A DNA stretch of 64,000 bases from Halichondria panicea (GCF_963675165.1 NC_087388.1:2086800-2150799), one strand, 5' to 3'. Numbered from the stretch's first letter, positions 1-12,900 are shown. Program-made: numbers and translations. The notes: generated from the letters alone by a model not told the origin.

Positions 1-810
1 CCAAAATTTAACAGACTTTTTATACCATCGCAAAGCGAATAGATCGGGAAAGAATGCACAACACTCGATGGAATTCTCTCAATACAGAATGCGGCTAATC
101 GTATTATGTGCCCTAGAGCCTGTACATTCTCCTTTCTTGCAGACTGCAATCGCTCACATGCCATTGTTCTGGTGAGTATATCTAACTTAAAAATAAACTG
201 ATCACATCTACTTCCTAGTCCAAAAATCTAACTAAGCAATAGAGATGCAATGGAGTCTTCCCTGGATTCTACTAGCTTGTATAGAATCTTCACAAAGCAC
301 CTTACCAGTTTGGGATCATTCACAGTAGAACAGTTTTTTAATGATGCCAGAAAACCACTATCGTTTTGGCTGATATGTTTCACAAGTGCTTCGTCACCCA
401 TCTCAGCCATTTCTCGAATCTCTCGAGTGCTAAGATAACCAAACTCTCTGAAGTCAATATTTTTTGGTCGGCTTAATGATTTCGTTAAAGTGCATTTCAG
501 CTCCTTGGTTTTCTGTTTTTGAGGGTTTGACTTGTTTTCTTTTCCAGCTGCTTTTGTGCTCATTTGGAGTGTCATCTGATATCAGTGCATGAATGCTAGC
601 ACTTTGAGAAGGTACTTTAAGTCTACGTACAATCACATTGCTTGCACCAGTGGGATTTGTAGTGCCCAAGTTTAGTTTCTGATCTGCTGGGTAAATGTTC
701 ATCTGCTTACTGTTTTGTGGCCTGTGCATGCCTACGGTTCGGTTTTGCAATTTGGTCACGATGAGACCTCTCGATTGTCTTTTTAACTGGTGCTGAATTC
801 CTCAGTGTGC
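1..810 (-). pseudogene. ZNFX1-like gene copy, N-terminal part, decayed and cut by the window edge
   Basis: Read on the minus strand, this aligns base for base with the start of the main exon of the intact ZNFX1-like gene A (position 1 matches 36975; the splice acceptor at 811-812 matches 37780-37781). It encodes the low-complexity N-terminus and the start of the helical domain (FREFGYLS, ALVKHISQNDSGF). Two lesions are visible. One extra base near 455-466 shifts the frame between PTKK and the FREFGYL segment. A CAG-to-TAG change at 230-228 stops translation where gene A reads LLSQIFGLG. Downstream of the stop the sequence still matches gene A, so this is decay rather than a different gene. 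The rest of the copy lies outside the window. It is almost certainly a pseudogene, although sequencing error at the homopolymer could explain the frameshift alone. Confidence 0.88.
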
Positions 811-1087
811 CTATGAAGTTAATAAATCAAATTAGTGAGCACATGATTATACCATTAATTGCACGCAACATCAAAGCTATGACAAACCACATGCTTTTAA
901 ACTGTAAACAGCTCGGAGAGAGCGGTCTAAACAAGTTTGTGAAATTAAACCAACAATTACAAGCATAGAACACGCACATCTACGAAGAATATACACTCCT
1001 ATAGTATCCTCCGTTATACCTTAGGTTACTCTGAGGCATAGCCGAGAGATATGTAACCAATTCAAGGTATGTGTGCTATTTACATGT

Positions 1088-1504
1088 CAGTAGAACCTCG
1101 CTAATCCGAATAGAGCCGGATCAGACCCCATCCGAATACATGAAATTTCCAGATTAACGGATGTCATTAGGAAGCTGCTAGCTAGATAGTCTTTTATCTC
1201 AACTTTCTCTCCAATACAGTGAGTCTTGTGAGCTCTTTCTTCGTTTTCTTTGCAGTGGCCATTGTCTTGAGCAGTTTATTATTGCTGATTCAGCAAAGCA
1301 ATGTGCAGCTACTGACAGTGTGAGGGGCTGGAGAGGAGAGATGACGTGGACGTCGAGAGCGGCTGGACGGCTAGACAAAGCAATATGGATTGCGCATGCA
1401 CAGTAGTCTATTCTACTTACAGCCCCTCCTATTTTTCAGTTTGCATTTTGTCCGGATTTGCGAGGTTTCGGATTAAAGGGGTCCGGATTAGCGAGGTTCT
1501 ACTG
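1088..1504. mobile_element. MITE with pogo/Tigger-like ends
   Basis: The ends CAGTAGAACCTCGCTAATCC and GGATTAGCGAGGTTCTACTG are inverted copies of each other, about 417 bp apart. The duplicate region near 39010 runs through the equivalent point without this sequence, so it behaves as a clean insertion. Ends beginning CAGTAGAACCTC with repeated 'GGATTAGCGAGG' are typical of pogo-type elements; no transposase is encoded. The superfamily is inferred from the ends only. Confidence 0.7.
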
Positions 1505-2056
1505 CACACATTGACCTATCAAGGCTTATAGCCTTGGAGAGCATGCAGCTTTCAGCTGCATGCATGTCCCTTCTGTTTGCTTGCTTTTTTGTATTACACC
1601 TTGCTATCTGTGCATGCCCTGAGGCAGGCTGTAGGTTCTGTTGCTAAATCAGTAGGCTATGCTACATCTTGGAGCTTCCTACTGTTGTTTGCGAAGGCAA
1701 CATGACCATACGACCATTGTATTGTCTGGCTCAGTTTAAACTAGTGTGCAAGCATTCTCGACCAACGCAATAGAGGGCAAAGCCACAGCTGTGCCGAACT
1801 CAGTCATTGCATGAGACAGCAACAGTTATGGAATAGATTCCGAGTATAAAGCAACGGTATTGTTTTATACTGATGTTTTACAAATGTAAAAACTAACACC
1901 CATGCAATAGATACCAGGCCCAATTTTCTACCCTGGTGTTACAATATACAGGCCGGGAACAAGGCTAATTTTGATTTGTAAACCTTATGATTTCTGTAGG
2001 GGTTGTCCATGTTTTTTGATGGTCTGGTCTTTACTGTGAGGAGGCTTACGTCGAGG

Positions 2057-2095
2057 TTCTTCTTCTTCTTCTTCTTCTTCTTCTTCTTCTTCTTC
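2057..2095. repeat. (TTC)n / (GAA)n microsatellite
   Basis: About 13 TTC units. The paired position in the duplicate (39537-39548) has only about three units, inside the optional exon of ZNFX1-like gene A. The expansion, together with a TGA beside it, ruins that exon in this copy. Confidence 0.9.
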
Positions 2096-2330
2096 AAATT
2101 GCTGACACTGGCCGCTCGATACCTAGAATTACATGAAATGTCCAAATTTAGCTAGATCTATATTCCTGAACTTCATTTATACAGACATGCATGAAGTGAC
2201 TATCATTATAATGAATGAATCCAGTCGACAAAGTGGATTTTCCGACACTCTAGCAAACAAGCTGTGATAAAATGTTTTCTTTTGACCCATCTAAATTATG
2301 TTACTTGATTAATATCAGCTACAAATCTTC

Positions 2331-3776
2331 GACGCTTCGACATCTCCACTCCCAGATGACATCCCTATCACTCATGAAGGATTTACCCTCCTCGGCTGCC
2401 CAATTGGTCCACCTGCCTACTGTGATTCGGTGCCACAAGCTAAAGTTGACAAAATGAAAGAGACTCTATCGGTGCTTAACGACATGAGAGACTCTCAGGT
2501 GGAAACAACGCTATTGAGATTTTGCCTGGCACTGCCCAAACTCTCGTATGTCCTACGTACCTGCCCCCCAGATCACATCACCCATACAATTCGCGAATTT
2601 GATTCAATTATGAGAGAAGCACTGGAATCCATCGTGAGCAGCCCGATAACAGACTGGTCCTGGCAGAAAGCTTCCCTACCAAGCAACCGTGGCGGCTTCA
2701 ACCTCCGCAGTGCTGTCTTACATGCCCCTGCAGCTTTCATCGCCTCCACCAAGACCCTGGTGGAACGTATCCTTAATCGCCCGACCAATCTGGACGCCTA
2801 TCTCGAAAAAGCTGTGAGTGCCCTGTCATCCTCCTCTTCCCACCCTGAATGGCTCAATCTCGATGACATAGACATCTCTCTACGTCAGCGCCACTTGTCC
2901 TGTGCCATTGATGAAGCCATGTACCAAAACCTCTTGGACACCTCACCTTCAACCAGGGCTCGTGCTTTGGCAAACTCGTCTGCTCTACCCCATGCTGGAG
3001 ATTGGTTGAACGGGGTGCCATCAGATGTGCTTGGCCTCCACATGCAGGACAAGGAATTCAACAGCTGCTTGAAATATTGGCCTCTCCACAGTGCCCCCCA
3101 CCTCTGCCCAGCATGTCGCACCTCCGCCGACGAATATGGTGACCATCAAGTTGGCTGTGGCGGAAATGGAGACAGAATCATCCGCCACAATGCGGTCAGA
3201 GATGTCATTTTCTCAGCCGCTCAATCTGCAGCTCTCGGACCATCCCGCGAGGCCCAAGGTTTAATCCCAGAATCCCTGTCAAAACCTGCTGACGTTTCCT
3301 CCCAACTTGGCAAGGCGGCAGGCCCACTGCCTTAGACGTCCATGTAATTTCACCGCTCCAGCAAACCCTCATTCATGAAGCTGCCTTCTCCCCTGGACAC
3401 GCCCTAGAAGTTGGAGTAAGGCGCAAACTCACCACCCATCTACAGGCCTGCCGCTCCATAGGTGTAAACTTCATTCCCATTGTGGCAGAAACACTAGGAG
3501 GTCTAGGCGAAGAAACAATCAACATCATAGGTGCCATCGGAAATGCCATCAACCGGAGAGTAACCATGACACATTCCACATCCTCCACCAAGAAGCATCT
3601 GTTTCATCGCCTGGCCATTGCACTTTGGAGAGGAAATGCCTGCCTGTGGTTTCATCACCAACAAACTTTACCTCATTCAGCGGATGGTATCCGCTAAACT
3701 GTATGCCCCCCCTCTTATCTTTTGGTCTGTTGCTTTTGTACATTTGTACTGTTTGATATTACATAAAAAAAAAAGG
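2331..3776 (+). mobile_element. 5'-truncated non-LTR retroelement (RT C-terminus with zinc knuckle and endonuclease-like end)
   Basis: A coding frame enters at about 2331 without a start (LPDDIPITHEGFTLLGCPIG) and runs to 3335. It has the arrangement seen at the C-terminus of LINE reverse transcriptases with restriction-like endonucleases: thumb-like helices, then a CxxC...H...C knuckle (CPAC...GDHQVGC, about 3109-3160), then RHNAV, then KPADV followed by LDVHV. A single-base loss near 3295 shifts the frame; the reading continues in another frame from FLPTWQGG to SADGIR (stop about 3697). An A-tract at 3765-3774 marks the 3' end. The 5' junction falls where homology to the duplicate at 39825 stops. 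It is a dead, 5'-truncated insertion. Whether the D..DVHV motif is a true PD-(D/E)XK endonuclease is inference. Confidence 0.72.
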
Positions 3777-3812
3777 TATATCTGCATGTCCGTGGGTCTG
3801 TATATACATATG

Positions 3813-3909
3813 TGTAGACTGTTACAGCTGCTCAAGGATCAATGAAGTGCAAGTAAGAGTTTCTATAGGCTTCTAGTTATGTTTTCTTTTGTGGATTTGC
3901 TTCGTTCTC
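3813..3909. repeat. Direct repeat of about 97 bp, second copy at 5560-5658
   Basis: The segment containing CTCAAGGATCAATGAAGTGC and TTCTATAGGCTTCTAGT occurs in the same orientation on both sides of the 3944-5347 element. It lies outside that element's own 9-bp target duplication, so it must come from a separate, perhaps older, duplication. Confidence 0.8.
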
Positions 3910-3943
3910 GAGTTATGCCTAGTTTTGCTTACTTGGAACGCCA

Positions 3944-5347
3944 TAGTCTGGGGGCCAGACCTTTTCTCAGAGGGGGGAGGGGAAGAGAGAAAGAGGTCTG
4001 GAGACTCTTCAAGTGCAGCACTTCCGTGTGCTCTTGGAATGTCAATTAGGGAGGAGACTGTGATATTGGAGGTTATGAAGGAGTAGATGTAGCAATGCTC
4101 TCATTTCATTGGCTGTATCCAAGCTATAATCCAAATTCCACATAGGCAATACCAATAAAAAATTTTTTTTTAATACAATCATGTGTGACGATACATTGTA
4201 AAGGGAAGTTATACATGTTTAGATCTATACGGTTGAGTTAAAAAGATTGCACCTGGCCTTCGTGGATGACCAGGTCAATAGAGTCAGTACTGATGACTGT
4301 GTTGGGTTCGGAAGCAAAGGTAGATCGGGAGCTACGGATGTACATTACAGCCGATCTTAGCAGTGAGTGGTCTTCCTTGCTTCTCGAATATTAGAGATGC
4401 CAACCTCTTGTACACGATGGTTGCGGCTGGGCCAATTCCTCCACTGAGCAGCAGAGAGAATCAGTGGGGTGAATGAGCCGTGTTCTATCTCCCTAATGCG
4501 ATCTTCGTAACATCTCTTCTTCTCTAACTCATTCTTTCTATAGCATTGGGTCTGGGTGGAGTTGCGATAGCAAGGTGCGTATGGGTTAAATACCCTAACA
4601 TCAAAAATGCACTCTGTCTATTTCTTCCCCAAAAGCTTTGCGCAACAATGTCCAAACGAGCACCATCCTCACGATTGGCTGTCCTGTGTTCAAATTGCTC
4701 CCCAGTTACAGGTTGTAATCCAGGTTCTATTTTCACGTTGTGGCAGACTTCGCTCATTAGGGTTGCAGTCATATCACGAATCTCATTGTGGCGTATTGAT
4801 GGAAAGCCTCCCCTGGGACAGCTAGCTAAGCGCATGTTCAACTGTGAACACAGTGGGAGGGTAAGTTTGGTGGTCGCCAACTGTAGCGGAGGCAGAGGGC
4901 TGGGCATCCCTGAAGGCTCCTTTGTGTAGTGCAAACCCATGTTCAGTGATGGGTAGAGCTGATAGCCAACTTGAGCTAGGTGCCATTCTCGGAGCAGATT
5001 GTGAGAGATTTTTGTAGGTTAGTTGGTAGGGTTTCCTTTACGTTACTTGCGGTTCTCTCTTCTATTTGTCTACGAAACTTCTGGGCATTGGATTTCATTC
5101 TCGCTTGATCGCGCTTGACTTCGGGTCCGACCTCATCCGACTGATCAAGGATCAAGCTGACAAGGGGTCCTGCGATTGTCTCGCATTTCATTGGGTTAAA
5201 AATCACATGGCATGGGATAGACTATGCATTTCATTGGCTCTGGCCACATTCCGCTACAGCACACGAAAATGCTACAAGAGTCTCTAGACCTAATCCTATA
5301 GCTCTCTAGATTTTGCCCCCGAGCTATTAGGTCTGGCCCCCAGACTA
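3944..5347. mobile_element. Inverted-repeat element with 9-bp target duplication (MULE-like)
   Basis: The element starts TAGTCTGGGGGCCAGACC and ends GGTCTGGCCCCCAGACTA, a perfect 18-bp terminal inverted repeat. It is flanked by the direct repeat GGAACGCCA at 3935-3943 and 5348-5356. A 9-bp target duplication is typical of Mutator-like elements. It encodes no recognisable transposase; the interior holds a decayed retroelement protein fragment on the minus strand (4290-4940). The boundaries are directly visible; the superfamily is inferred. Confidence 0.82.
4290..4940 (-). pseudogene. Decayed retroelement-type protein fragment inside the 3944-5347 element
   Basis: The minus strand encodes GGFPSIRHNEIRD, then DGARLDI, then a tryptophan-rich FWG, and after a frameshift near 4608 FDVRVFNPYAP, with a further shift near 4445 before a GGIGPAATIVYKRLASL-like tail. 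The order RHNEIRD...RLDI...FDVRVFNP is familiar from C-terminal domains of retroelement polyproteins widespread in sponges and cnidarians, and resembles the KPAD...LDVHV end of the element at 2331. The frame is broken at least twice, so it is not functional. I assign the family from memory of the motif pattern, without a database search. Confidence 0.6.
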
Positions 5348-5356
5348 GGAACGCCA

Positions 5357-5908
5357 TTGCAGCCTTTTCAGAAGAGTGCGTAGCAAAACTTGTCCATGGA
5401 GTGTTGTTACTCTACTTAGTAGATAGCTCTGCATAGTAGTTAGCCCTGGTAGCTGCAACGGTGAAAAGAGAGCTGCAAGGCTCACCTGATGCAATCATTA
5501 CACCTCGGTGCACATGCGCAAGCAAGGTAAATGGTAATGTTTTTGTTTGTGTGTGTGCGTGTGGACTACTACAGTTGCTCAAGGATCAATGAAGTGCAAG
5601 TAAGAGTTTCTATAGGCTTCTAGTCATGGATTTCAATTTGAAATAATGCTTCGTTCTCAACACTGATTCTTGAGCCATGGTGAGAGGCATTAGCACAGCG
5701 CAGCTTGCAGCACTCGTTTTATATATATTTTTTTGCGAGAAGTGTGGTCTGGGACCGAGAATATTATGGTTTGTACTTTTATACAAGAAACTAATTGACA
5801 AAATACAGGAAACGTAAATCTACAGCAACCTAGATTAGTAAGAAAAATGGCTGTAGTCTGAACTAGAGAAAATAGTGTAGTTTTTCTACAATGCATGTGA
5901 CCACTTGT
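5357..5908. other. Intergenic stretch 3' of the Roc-COR gene
   Basis: It contains the second copy of the 97-bp direct repeat (5560-5658) and AT-rich sequence. I see no gene. No clear AATAAA signal for the gene ending at 5909 could be placed here. Confidence 0.6.
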
Positions 5909-6981
5909 CTATGGTTTGGTAGTGATCCTAGTCTCAATCTCACTAGCAATGTCTCCCCGATCAAGAGCAGGGGATCTGAGAGCCTCAATGAGAGCAAACC
6001 AGGAGGGGGAAGGGTCTGTCTGGATTAACCAGTGCTCCAGCATAGTCGTTAAGCAAGCTCCAGCCACATCACGATGATTGTGCTGAATCTCCTGTGAGAA
6101 TAACACAGCATGATAAGACTTCACCAATAAAAGTTACTTTTCAAGTTATTTATGTGAGGATCTGTGTTTGATACCACCACATCACATGACGGGTATTTGA
6201 TTGGGAAGCTATTAACACATTTTCTCACATGTAGTTTTCCAATGGAAGCTCCTAACTCCTCTCCCAAACACTGCCATTTGGCTCTGGCGTCCCAGGTGGC
6301 CTCTCTCACCACCTTCAGGTGCTGGTCCACACTGAGTGGGCCTGTATTGAACAATTAATCATTTTTACAGTATAGCAGTTAAACGTGTACACACATTTTT
6401 GGAGAAATAAGTACTGATGAGCCTGAGAGGAAATGGACGATTCCCAATTTGTAGAGACGCCCTGCACATTCAGTTAATGCAATGCACTACATACACACAC
6501 TGGTATGGCATACCTGATGTTTCTCTATGTCACCTGCAATGTCTGCACGATTGATGACGGGACACTTTAGTTCTCTAATGAGGGCCAACCAGGAGGGGAG
6601 AGGGGAGGGTCTCCTCACCCAGTGTTGCAACATGGTATGGAACCCAGCTTCCGTCAATGGGTGGTCACGCTCAATGACCTGGAAATGACAAAATTATGAA
6701 AGTTGCCTTAGTAGAATATTCTACATGATTATGATTGTAGCATTGGTGTATATATACATTGTACCTTTCGAGTTTTGCAATCTATATCCAACTGTATTGC
6801 CAGACTGTACCAGTCAGCACAGATTTCAATGAGTGCATTCTTCACTTTATCTAATTGCAGCAAGTTTTTTCCTGGAACCATGAGGTCACAATGCATACTG
6901 CTGTAATTGAAACATTTACAAACCTGTATCATCGGGGAATGCAGAGAGATCAACCTCGTTGTGAGCCACACACGCCAAATC
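5909..6981 (-). CDS. C-terminal death-domain exons of the Roc-COR gene
   Basis: Six exons (6981-6924, 6871-6765, 6678-6514, 6422-6395, 6341-6229, 6091-5909) encode two tandem death domains. The first runs from LLQLDKVKNAL and WYSLAIQLDI to MLQHWVRRPSPLPSWLALIR and ADIAGDIEKH. The second runs from ARAKWQCLGEELG to MLEHWLIQTDPSPSWFALIE and GDIASEIE, with a TAG stop at 5911-5909. Each domain is split between two exons at the same point with a phase-0 intron, suggesting duplication of an exon pair. The 28-nt linker exon is the least certain; its acceptor has a good pyrimidine tract but its donor is the weak AAAT/GTGTGT also used in the ankyrin exons. Confidence 0.75.
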
Positions 6982-9900
6982 CTGCGTGGGACAATGTATT
7001 TCAAATGCACACATAGATTCTATAATTATGATAACCCTATGGCACTCACCAGAGGGTTTCTCCCAGTGAAGACGCTGTACGTATTAAGAGTCTCCCTCAG
7101 GCAGCTGTAAGTTCCCTCAGTCTCACTCCTCCACATTTCAAGGGCCTGGACTACCTCCTGTCTGGGACTGCCGGACGGAATTTTGATATTTGAAGATCGA
7201 AAATGGCCCAAGATTTTTATGTACATGAGACTGTTTCGAGAAATTTGATCTGGATTTTCACTGTCTGGGTTGGCAACTTGATTGGAAAAATGGGAAATGA
7301 AAGCTCTGGAAATTTTCTCGTCTTTCTTGGCATTCTTTTCACTGTGGATACACTGTAAGGTGGATTGATCCAGGCCAGCGTACGGTTCAAACTGTAAGAG
7401 GTGGTTAAAGGTGAGGCCAACTTGACGTGTCGATTTGATCATTCTTCTGTTGTAGCAGACAGCTGCTGCAATATCCTGGACATTGATCAGTGGGAGTTCA
7501 GAGGGTTTTTTTAGAGGATGTTTAAGAACATGATCTGGATCGATCACTGTTTCTATGACATTCACATTGCGGCCAAAACTTTCAACAGTCTCGCGGATTG
7601 TGCTCACAATTTTAGAGCGAAGAATGAGATTTTCAGGTTGAACTGTGCCAGTGCGCATCTTGAGAGCCAGAGATCGGCCATTTTCAGCAAGTTCGAGGTG
7701 TGCGGTGATCCCATCATCATTGCACCAGCATATTCCACTCTTCCACACAGAACAAAATCTTTGCAGGGAAGGAATATCATGCTGTACTCTCATGGATGGG
7801 GCAAGCCGGAACTTGAACACTATCCTCAGAATGAGGACCTGAAAGCAGCGAGGATCGAAAAACTCGGTGTTTTGAGAGGTTTCAAGTATCCAACCAAAAT
7901 GGTACTTGATGCTTTGAGCTTCTTCCCAAACTTGCTCCGGAGTTTCGATTCGAATAAGTGCTGGAAAAAAGAGGTATCGAGTGTCAAACTCAGGAACAGA
8001 AGCGTCTTGGTCAGCAATCTTCTTTGAAATATATTTCAAGACTTGCTTGTCTATGACTTCGAAACACAGCTCTAAATGGGACATGAAGGCAATCAGCATC
8101 TCTATGTTGAGGCCATTGAATACTTTCTTGAATTTTAACAAAGGCACCACTCCAGTACTTGAAGCTAGTTTGCAGTGTTGGCGGAAACTTTCAGGAGCAA
8201 ACACGGTACCAGTGACTCTGGACAGAAGTGTTACTTGGTCAATCACTAAGAAAGACTTCTCTGGAGAGCTGTCATTGCGGAGAAACAAGAGGAGACCACT
8301 TTTATGCAGCTGGTCACAGATCTTTACAAGGTGAGGGAGGGTGCTGGGTATGAAAGAAAGAATATCACTGATGCGTTTTGACAGAGTAGCATTAAGATTG
8401 CTCTTAATTTTTTCGTAGACATTTCCCAACGACACAGCAAGGTCGTCTTTGAAGCTTTCGGCAAGGTAGATGTAAAATGTGTGAGCATTTAGGCTGATGG
8501 TTTCTGGAGAGCGGAGAATAGCGGAGCTTTTCTGAATTTGTTTTCGTGCTTTTTTCATGTCATCTGAATCAGCAAAGCGACAATCCATTGGAATGAACTC
8601 TGTGAACTCAAACTTCGGGAATTGCTTGATAAGGGGGGCAAAGATGCCCTCTTTGCCTCGTGGATCTTCTCCCATTTCCTTCACTTGATCGGCATGGCTA
8701 CCAACTACTATCACGTGTGCTTTTTTTTTCAAATTGGCACACTGGTTTTGGATGAGGGTCAACCAGCGATACATAGAATCAATAATTGCCTGCTCACTTT
8801 CTATAAGCTTAGCACAGAGGATAATGATGGGTGGTGAGGTTTGAACAGCATTCTCCAGAATGGCACAATGGCTCGTGTAAAACTCTTTCTGGCCAGCAAA
8901 ATCAAAGTAGATGATTCTCCCAAACTCTTTGGTGTATACTTCGTGCGGTATGATCCCCACTGTCCTCGCATCGACGCCATCTACGGGTCTTGCCTCCTGG
9001 AATATAGCCCAAAACCCTTTTGAGCTCAGAATGGACTTTAACAGAGTGCTCTTCCCCACACCACCATCACCAGTGAGGAGTACAAACAAAGGAAGATGTA
9101 GAGGTTGCTCGGAGGAGAGCTCCCCGATGAGCTTGCTGTGTTCCTTGTAGACATTGGCAGTTTTGGCTCCATGTTTTAAGAGGAGCTTTATGATCTCAGG
9201 GTCGTTGGCCAAATCGAGAGTTGACTTGCGTTCTTTGTCAGTTACATTTGGATCGCTGTGGCATTCTTCCAGTAGTTCCTTCACGTATGCTTTCTGACCT
9301 TGCTTTACTGCTAGTAAGAGGACACCTATAAGGATACATGCATCAACTTAACAAAGTAAACGTCAGTTTACATATATTTTTAACCAGTGAGCACTAGCTG
9401 GATTGCTTTGATATGCCCACTCTCTGCCCTATATATGGCATGTTGCATCACTACCATAGATTGCACTGCAATAATACACCAGACCATAGGGCATATTGTA
9501 CTGTGTGTAATTGCAGTGGAGGAAATCTGCGTTTTGACTTAGACCCACCTATTATAGGGTCTTTCACTTTAGACGTAGTAGTGGGCAGCAAAACGAGAAA
9601 AACTGACCAATCAGAAGAGTTTGACGTCATAGTGTTTGGGCAACAAGTTAGTTACACTGCAGGTTAACTGGATGACATAATACTCTCCAGGGGCGTAACT
9701 AGCAATGAGGCAGAGGAGACCCTTGCCTCCTGTACTATTGAACTTCAAGTTTCATGTGACTCACCACTAGCTTTAATAGCTCTGGCTAGCTAACTTCTGG
9801 ATAACCATATAGCCAACTTGGTATAAAATGAGCAGAAATGAGCAGAAATGAGCTCTATCACTGTTTTGTTGATGAAGAAAAGAGAAAAAGAACAGGTAAA

Positions 9901-12900
9901 TAGCAGTGAGGCAGAGGAGACCCTTGCCTCCTGTACTATTGAACTTCAAGTTTCATGTGACTCACCACTAGCTTTAATAGCTCTGGCTAGCTAACTTCTG
10001 GATAACCATATAGCCAACTTGGTATAAAATGAGCAGAAATGAGCAGAAATGAGCTCTATCACTGTTTTGTTGATGAAGAAAAGAGAAGAAGAACAGGTAA
10101 ATAGCAGTTTTCTGCCATTTTCATGAGCTTCTACGCGATAATTAGTGGATGTGGTTTCGAGTTAAACAATTTGCGGGGGCGGTTGCCTCCTTCCCGTAAA
10201 TTTTCTAGTTACGCTCCTGCTCTCGGGCGTAATACAGTGCACAATTTGCCATGTTGCACTCGTGCAGGGCAATAACTAATACATACAGCTAAGTGGTAAA
10301 TGATCTCGAACATGGTAGCTTTCAATGATGTTGTCTGGGTTGGCACGTTTCAATGAGGTCCAGCACTACTTCTCTAAATTAATTCATGCAAATAGGTGGA
10401 AACAGAAAGCCTATCTGATGGGTTGGTGAAGGAAAGAAGCAACTGCATGTTATTTTAGATCTACGATATTGAATTTAAATTTTGTGACTGAATAATTATA
10501 CAAAAGGATTTAAGAAATAGTTGTATCTACATGGTAACATTGTAGCGTTTCGTGAAAAAAAGTATTCTGTCTCAGGATCTCACACACGTGGGATTGAATG
10601 AGCAATGCACAGAAAAAAAGGAATGTATTTGCAATAGGTTAAAATTCTCAATGGCTGCTGCACTGCCGTAAGACCTCTAATTAAGGCGACCCTCCAAATA
10701 TCAAATATGCGACACCCTCGAGCTTTAGGTAATTTTCTGACCTATAAAAGTTGCATTGAAAGTTTATTTTTTTAATGTCGCGTCCTAAATGGAGGGGTAA
10801 ATGTAGCCACATCCTTAGCCTACATTCTAGCCCACTAGAAAATACATGTTTTTAAGCGGCTAGAAATCGAGGCAAGTAGACTGATAAGCGACACCAAGTC
10901 GCCTTAATTAGAGGTCTTACAGTAACTCTAGTCTGGAAGTACAGCTGTATGCGGAGAGTAACGTGACTTCCTGTACCTTACACTAACCAATCCAAGTATG
11001 GGTGATGTAATCCACCAAGGGAGGGACGTCTGGTCACTATTGACGTCTGTCACTATTGCAGTGATTCCGTAGCACTGCAAGATAATTATTCGTTTCATTC
11101 GCAGCTAGCTAGCTCTTGCTTGGGTCTAAGCTCCATTTTAAACCGAGCTCCTTCACAGCCAGGTATATATGGTGCAACACCATAATTATATAGAGTCAAT
11201 AATTTTATTATCCTTTTATTCACGTTCATTTTATGCTATAATTGGCAAATTCTGGGGTGTTACGGCCAACTAAACATGTGATTGGCACTGCCAACATTCA
11301 GGCGAGGGCCACGGAACTACTGTAATAGTGACCAGACGTCAGAGGAAGTATGACAAAGGAGGGGTCTGCTAGTCTATAGTATCATTAGAAATCTACGTAT
11401 CACTATATAAATAGCATTTAAAGGCATGCGTTTAAATGCAGTTAACATCAGATGGGGCCACTTCCTGTTTAGCAGCATAATTGTGGTCAAATGCAAGGCC
11501 AGGTATAAGGGATCATGTGTTGCACATAATGTGCATAATACAATCATTGTGCATGCACTATAGCTACTGCTAGCTCTATCACCAGCATAAACATATTCAG
11601 TTGTCAGCTGCAAAGTCTTCCCCTCCCTTCCCACCCTTATTTTTTTTATATATAGCATGGTTTGAAAATGTTGTTATTAACGCTTATTTCGTATTTACCA
11701 TACTTCTCCGCCTTCGGGCGTGATCGCTGTCGGGGCATTGCACCACTCTCTCACACTTATGGGAGCTTAAACATTCACTCCCCCAGATTATAGTATAGGT
11801 AATTACTAAGCATAATTATAATGAATGTGGTATGGCCAAGCGGCCAAAGCAATCATCGGCATAAGGCTTTAAAAAGCTGCTGTTCAGGCATGCAGTGGTA
11901 TGAATGTTGGCACAGTGAGGGAGTGGCCCCCAAACCCCCCCTTTTTTCCCTCGAGGAAATGGGGGGATATTACTACACCATTGGAATGTTAAGTGTTACA
12001 TTAAGACAAGAATCACAGAAAGCGCAACAAACCCTTACACCGTAGGTTTTTAGTTTTAACTAATTTCTTCGACTATAACTATTCTATTCGTTTTCTTATA
12101 TTGGATATAGCTATAGGTATTTATAACTACTGTGTAGTGCTATGATTGTTTGTATAGTCTTTTAGCTTAGCTGTATGGGAGAGCAAGTTTTGGTGTTATG
12201 CTTCCGTATATTCTCTTCTTTCTCTGTACACACACATATTCCTCCATGAAACTTGATGACACGAGGTCACACCTCCTCTAGGTAAACGTGTGCGTTACAT
12301 CTTCTGTCATGCTGCAGGAATGCATTACGAGAGTAACTCATTAGCGACCTATTGAGAAAAGGTCAACCCATGTTGTACCTCCTCTGGCAATACCTGTTAA
12401 TTTGTGCACGAGGATGATGATGCGACTAAAAAGCAGTCCCTACCCCTCAAATATAATGACTAATTTGCGGTTCTGTCTCGAGAATAATGATTGTATTGAA
12501 GTGTATATCTGCCAAACCACACCCAAAATGTCATATTCAGGCATAATAAACGTACTGATTAAAAACCTAGTTTGGGCCAGCCAGAACTGACCGGTATACA
12601 AAATAGCGGAGTGGAGAGCGAGTTTTGAGAAACGACCGGTATATCGAGGCGACCGCTCAGAGAGCCGGATTAGCCAGAGTCTACTGTACACTCATAATAA
12701 ATTAGTGCAGTAAGGTTGTGCTACCCTAGAGAGTGCCACTCTCTCGGGTAGCAAAACCTTACTCCAATGCTATGACTATTCAATTGAAAAGAACCCATTA
12801 AACCTTTATAAATACAGTCCAATTAAACAATAAAAAATTGAGATTTACGTTTTGTATCACAGTGATGAGTGATGGCGAGATACTTGACCACTTCCCAGTG

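Larger units (their letters stand above)
1..2330. repeat. Segmental duplication paired with 36975-39825
   Basis: Similarity to the region upstream of ZNFX1-like gene A continues past the exon through intron sequence (about 811-1080 with 37780-38040, then about 1505-2330 with 39010-39825). Both copies have the same orientation. Each has its own later insertions: a pogo-like MITE at 1088-1504 and a retroelement at 2331 in this copy; inverted-repeat elements at 38092-38757 in the other. The optional exon 2 of gene A (39465-39578) has a counterpart near 1965-2120, where an expanded GAA/TTC run and a TGA just before it break the frame. Confidence 0.85.

Noticed and set aside
1939-2145. A 68-aa minus-strand frame with a lysine run
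   Set aside because: It is the expanded GAA microsatellite read in a frame different from the paralogous exon at 39465-39578.
4546-4929. A 127-aa plus-strand frame
   Set aside because: It is the shadow of the minus-strand retroelement fragment, which has recognisable motifs.
11374-11658. A 94-aa minus-strand frame in an intron of the Roc-COR gene
   Set aside because: No recognisable domain, low-complexity AT-rich composition and no splice context.
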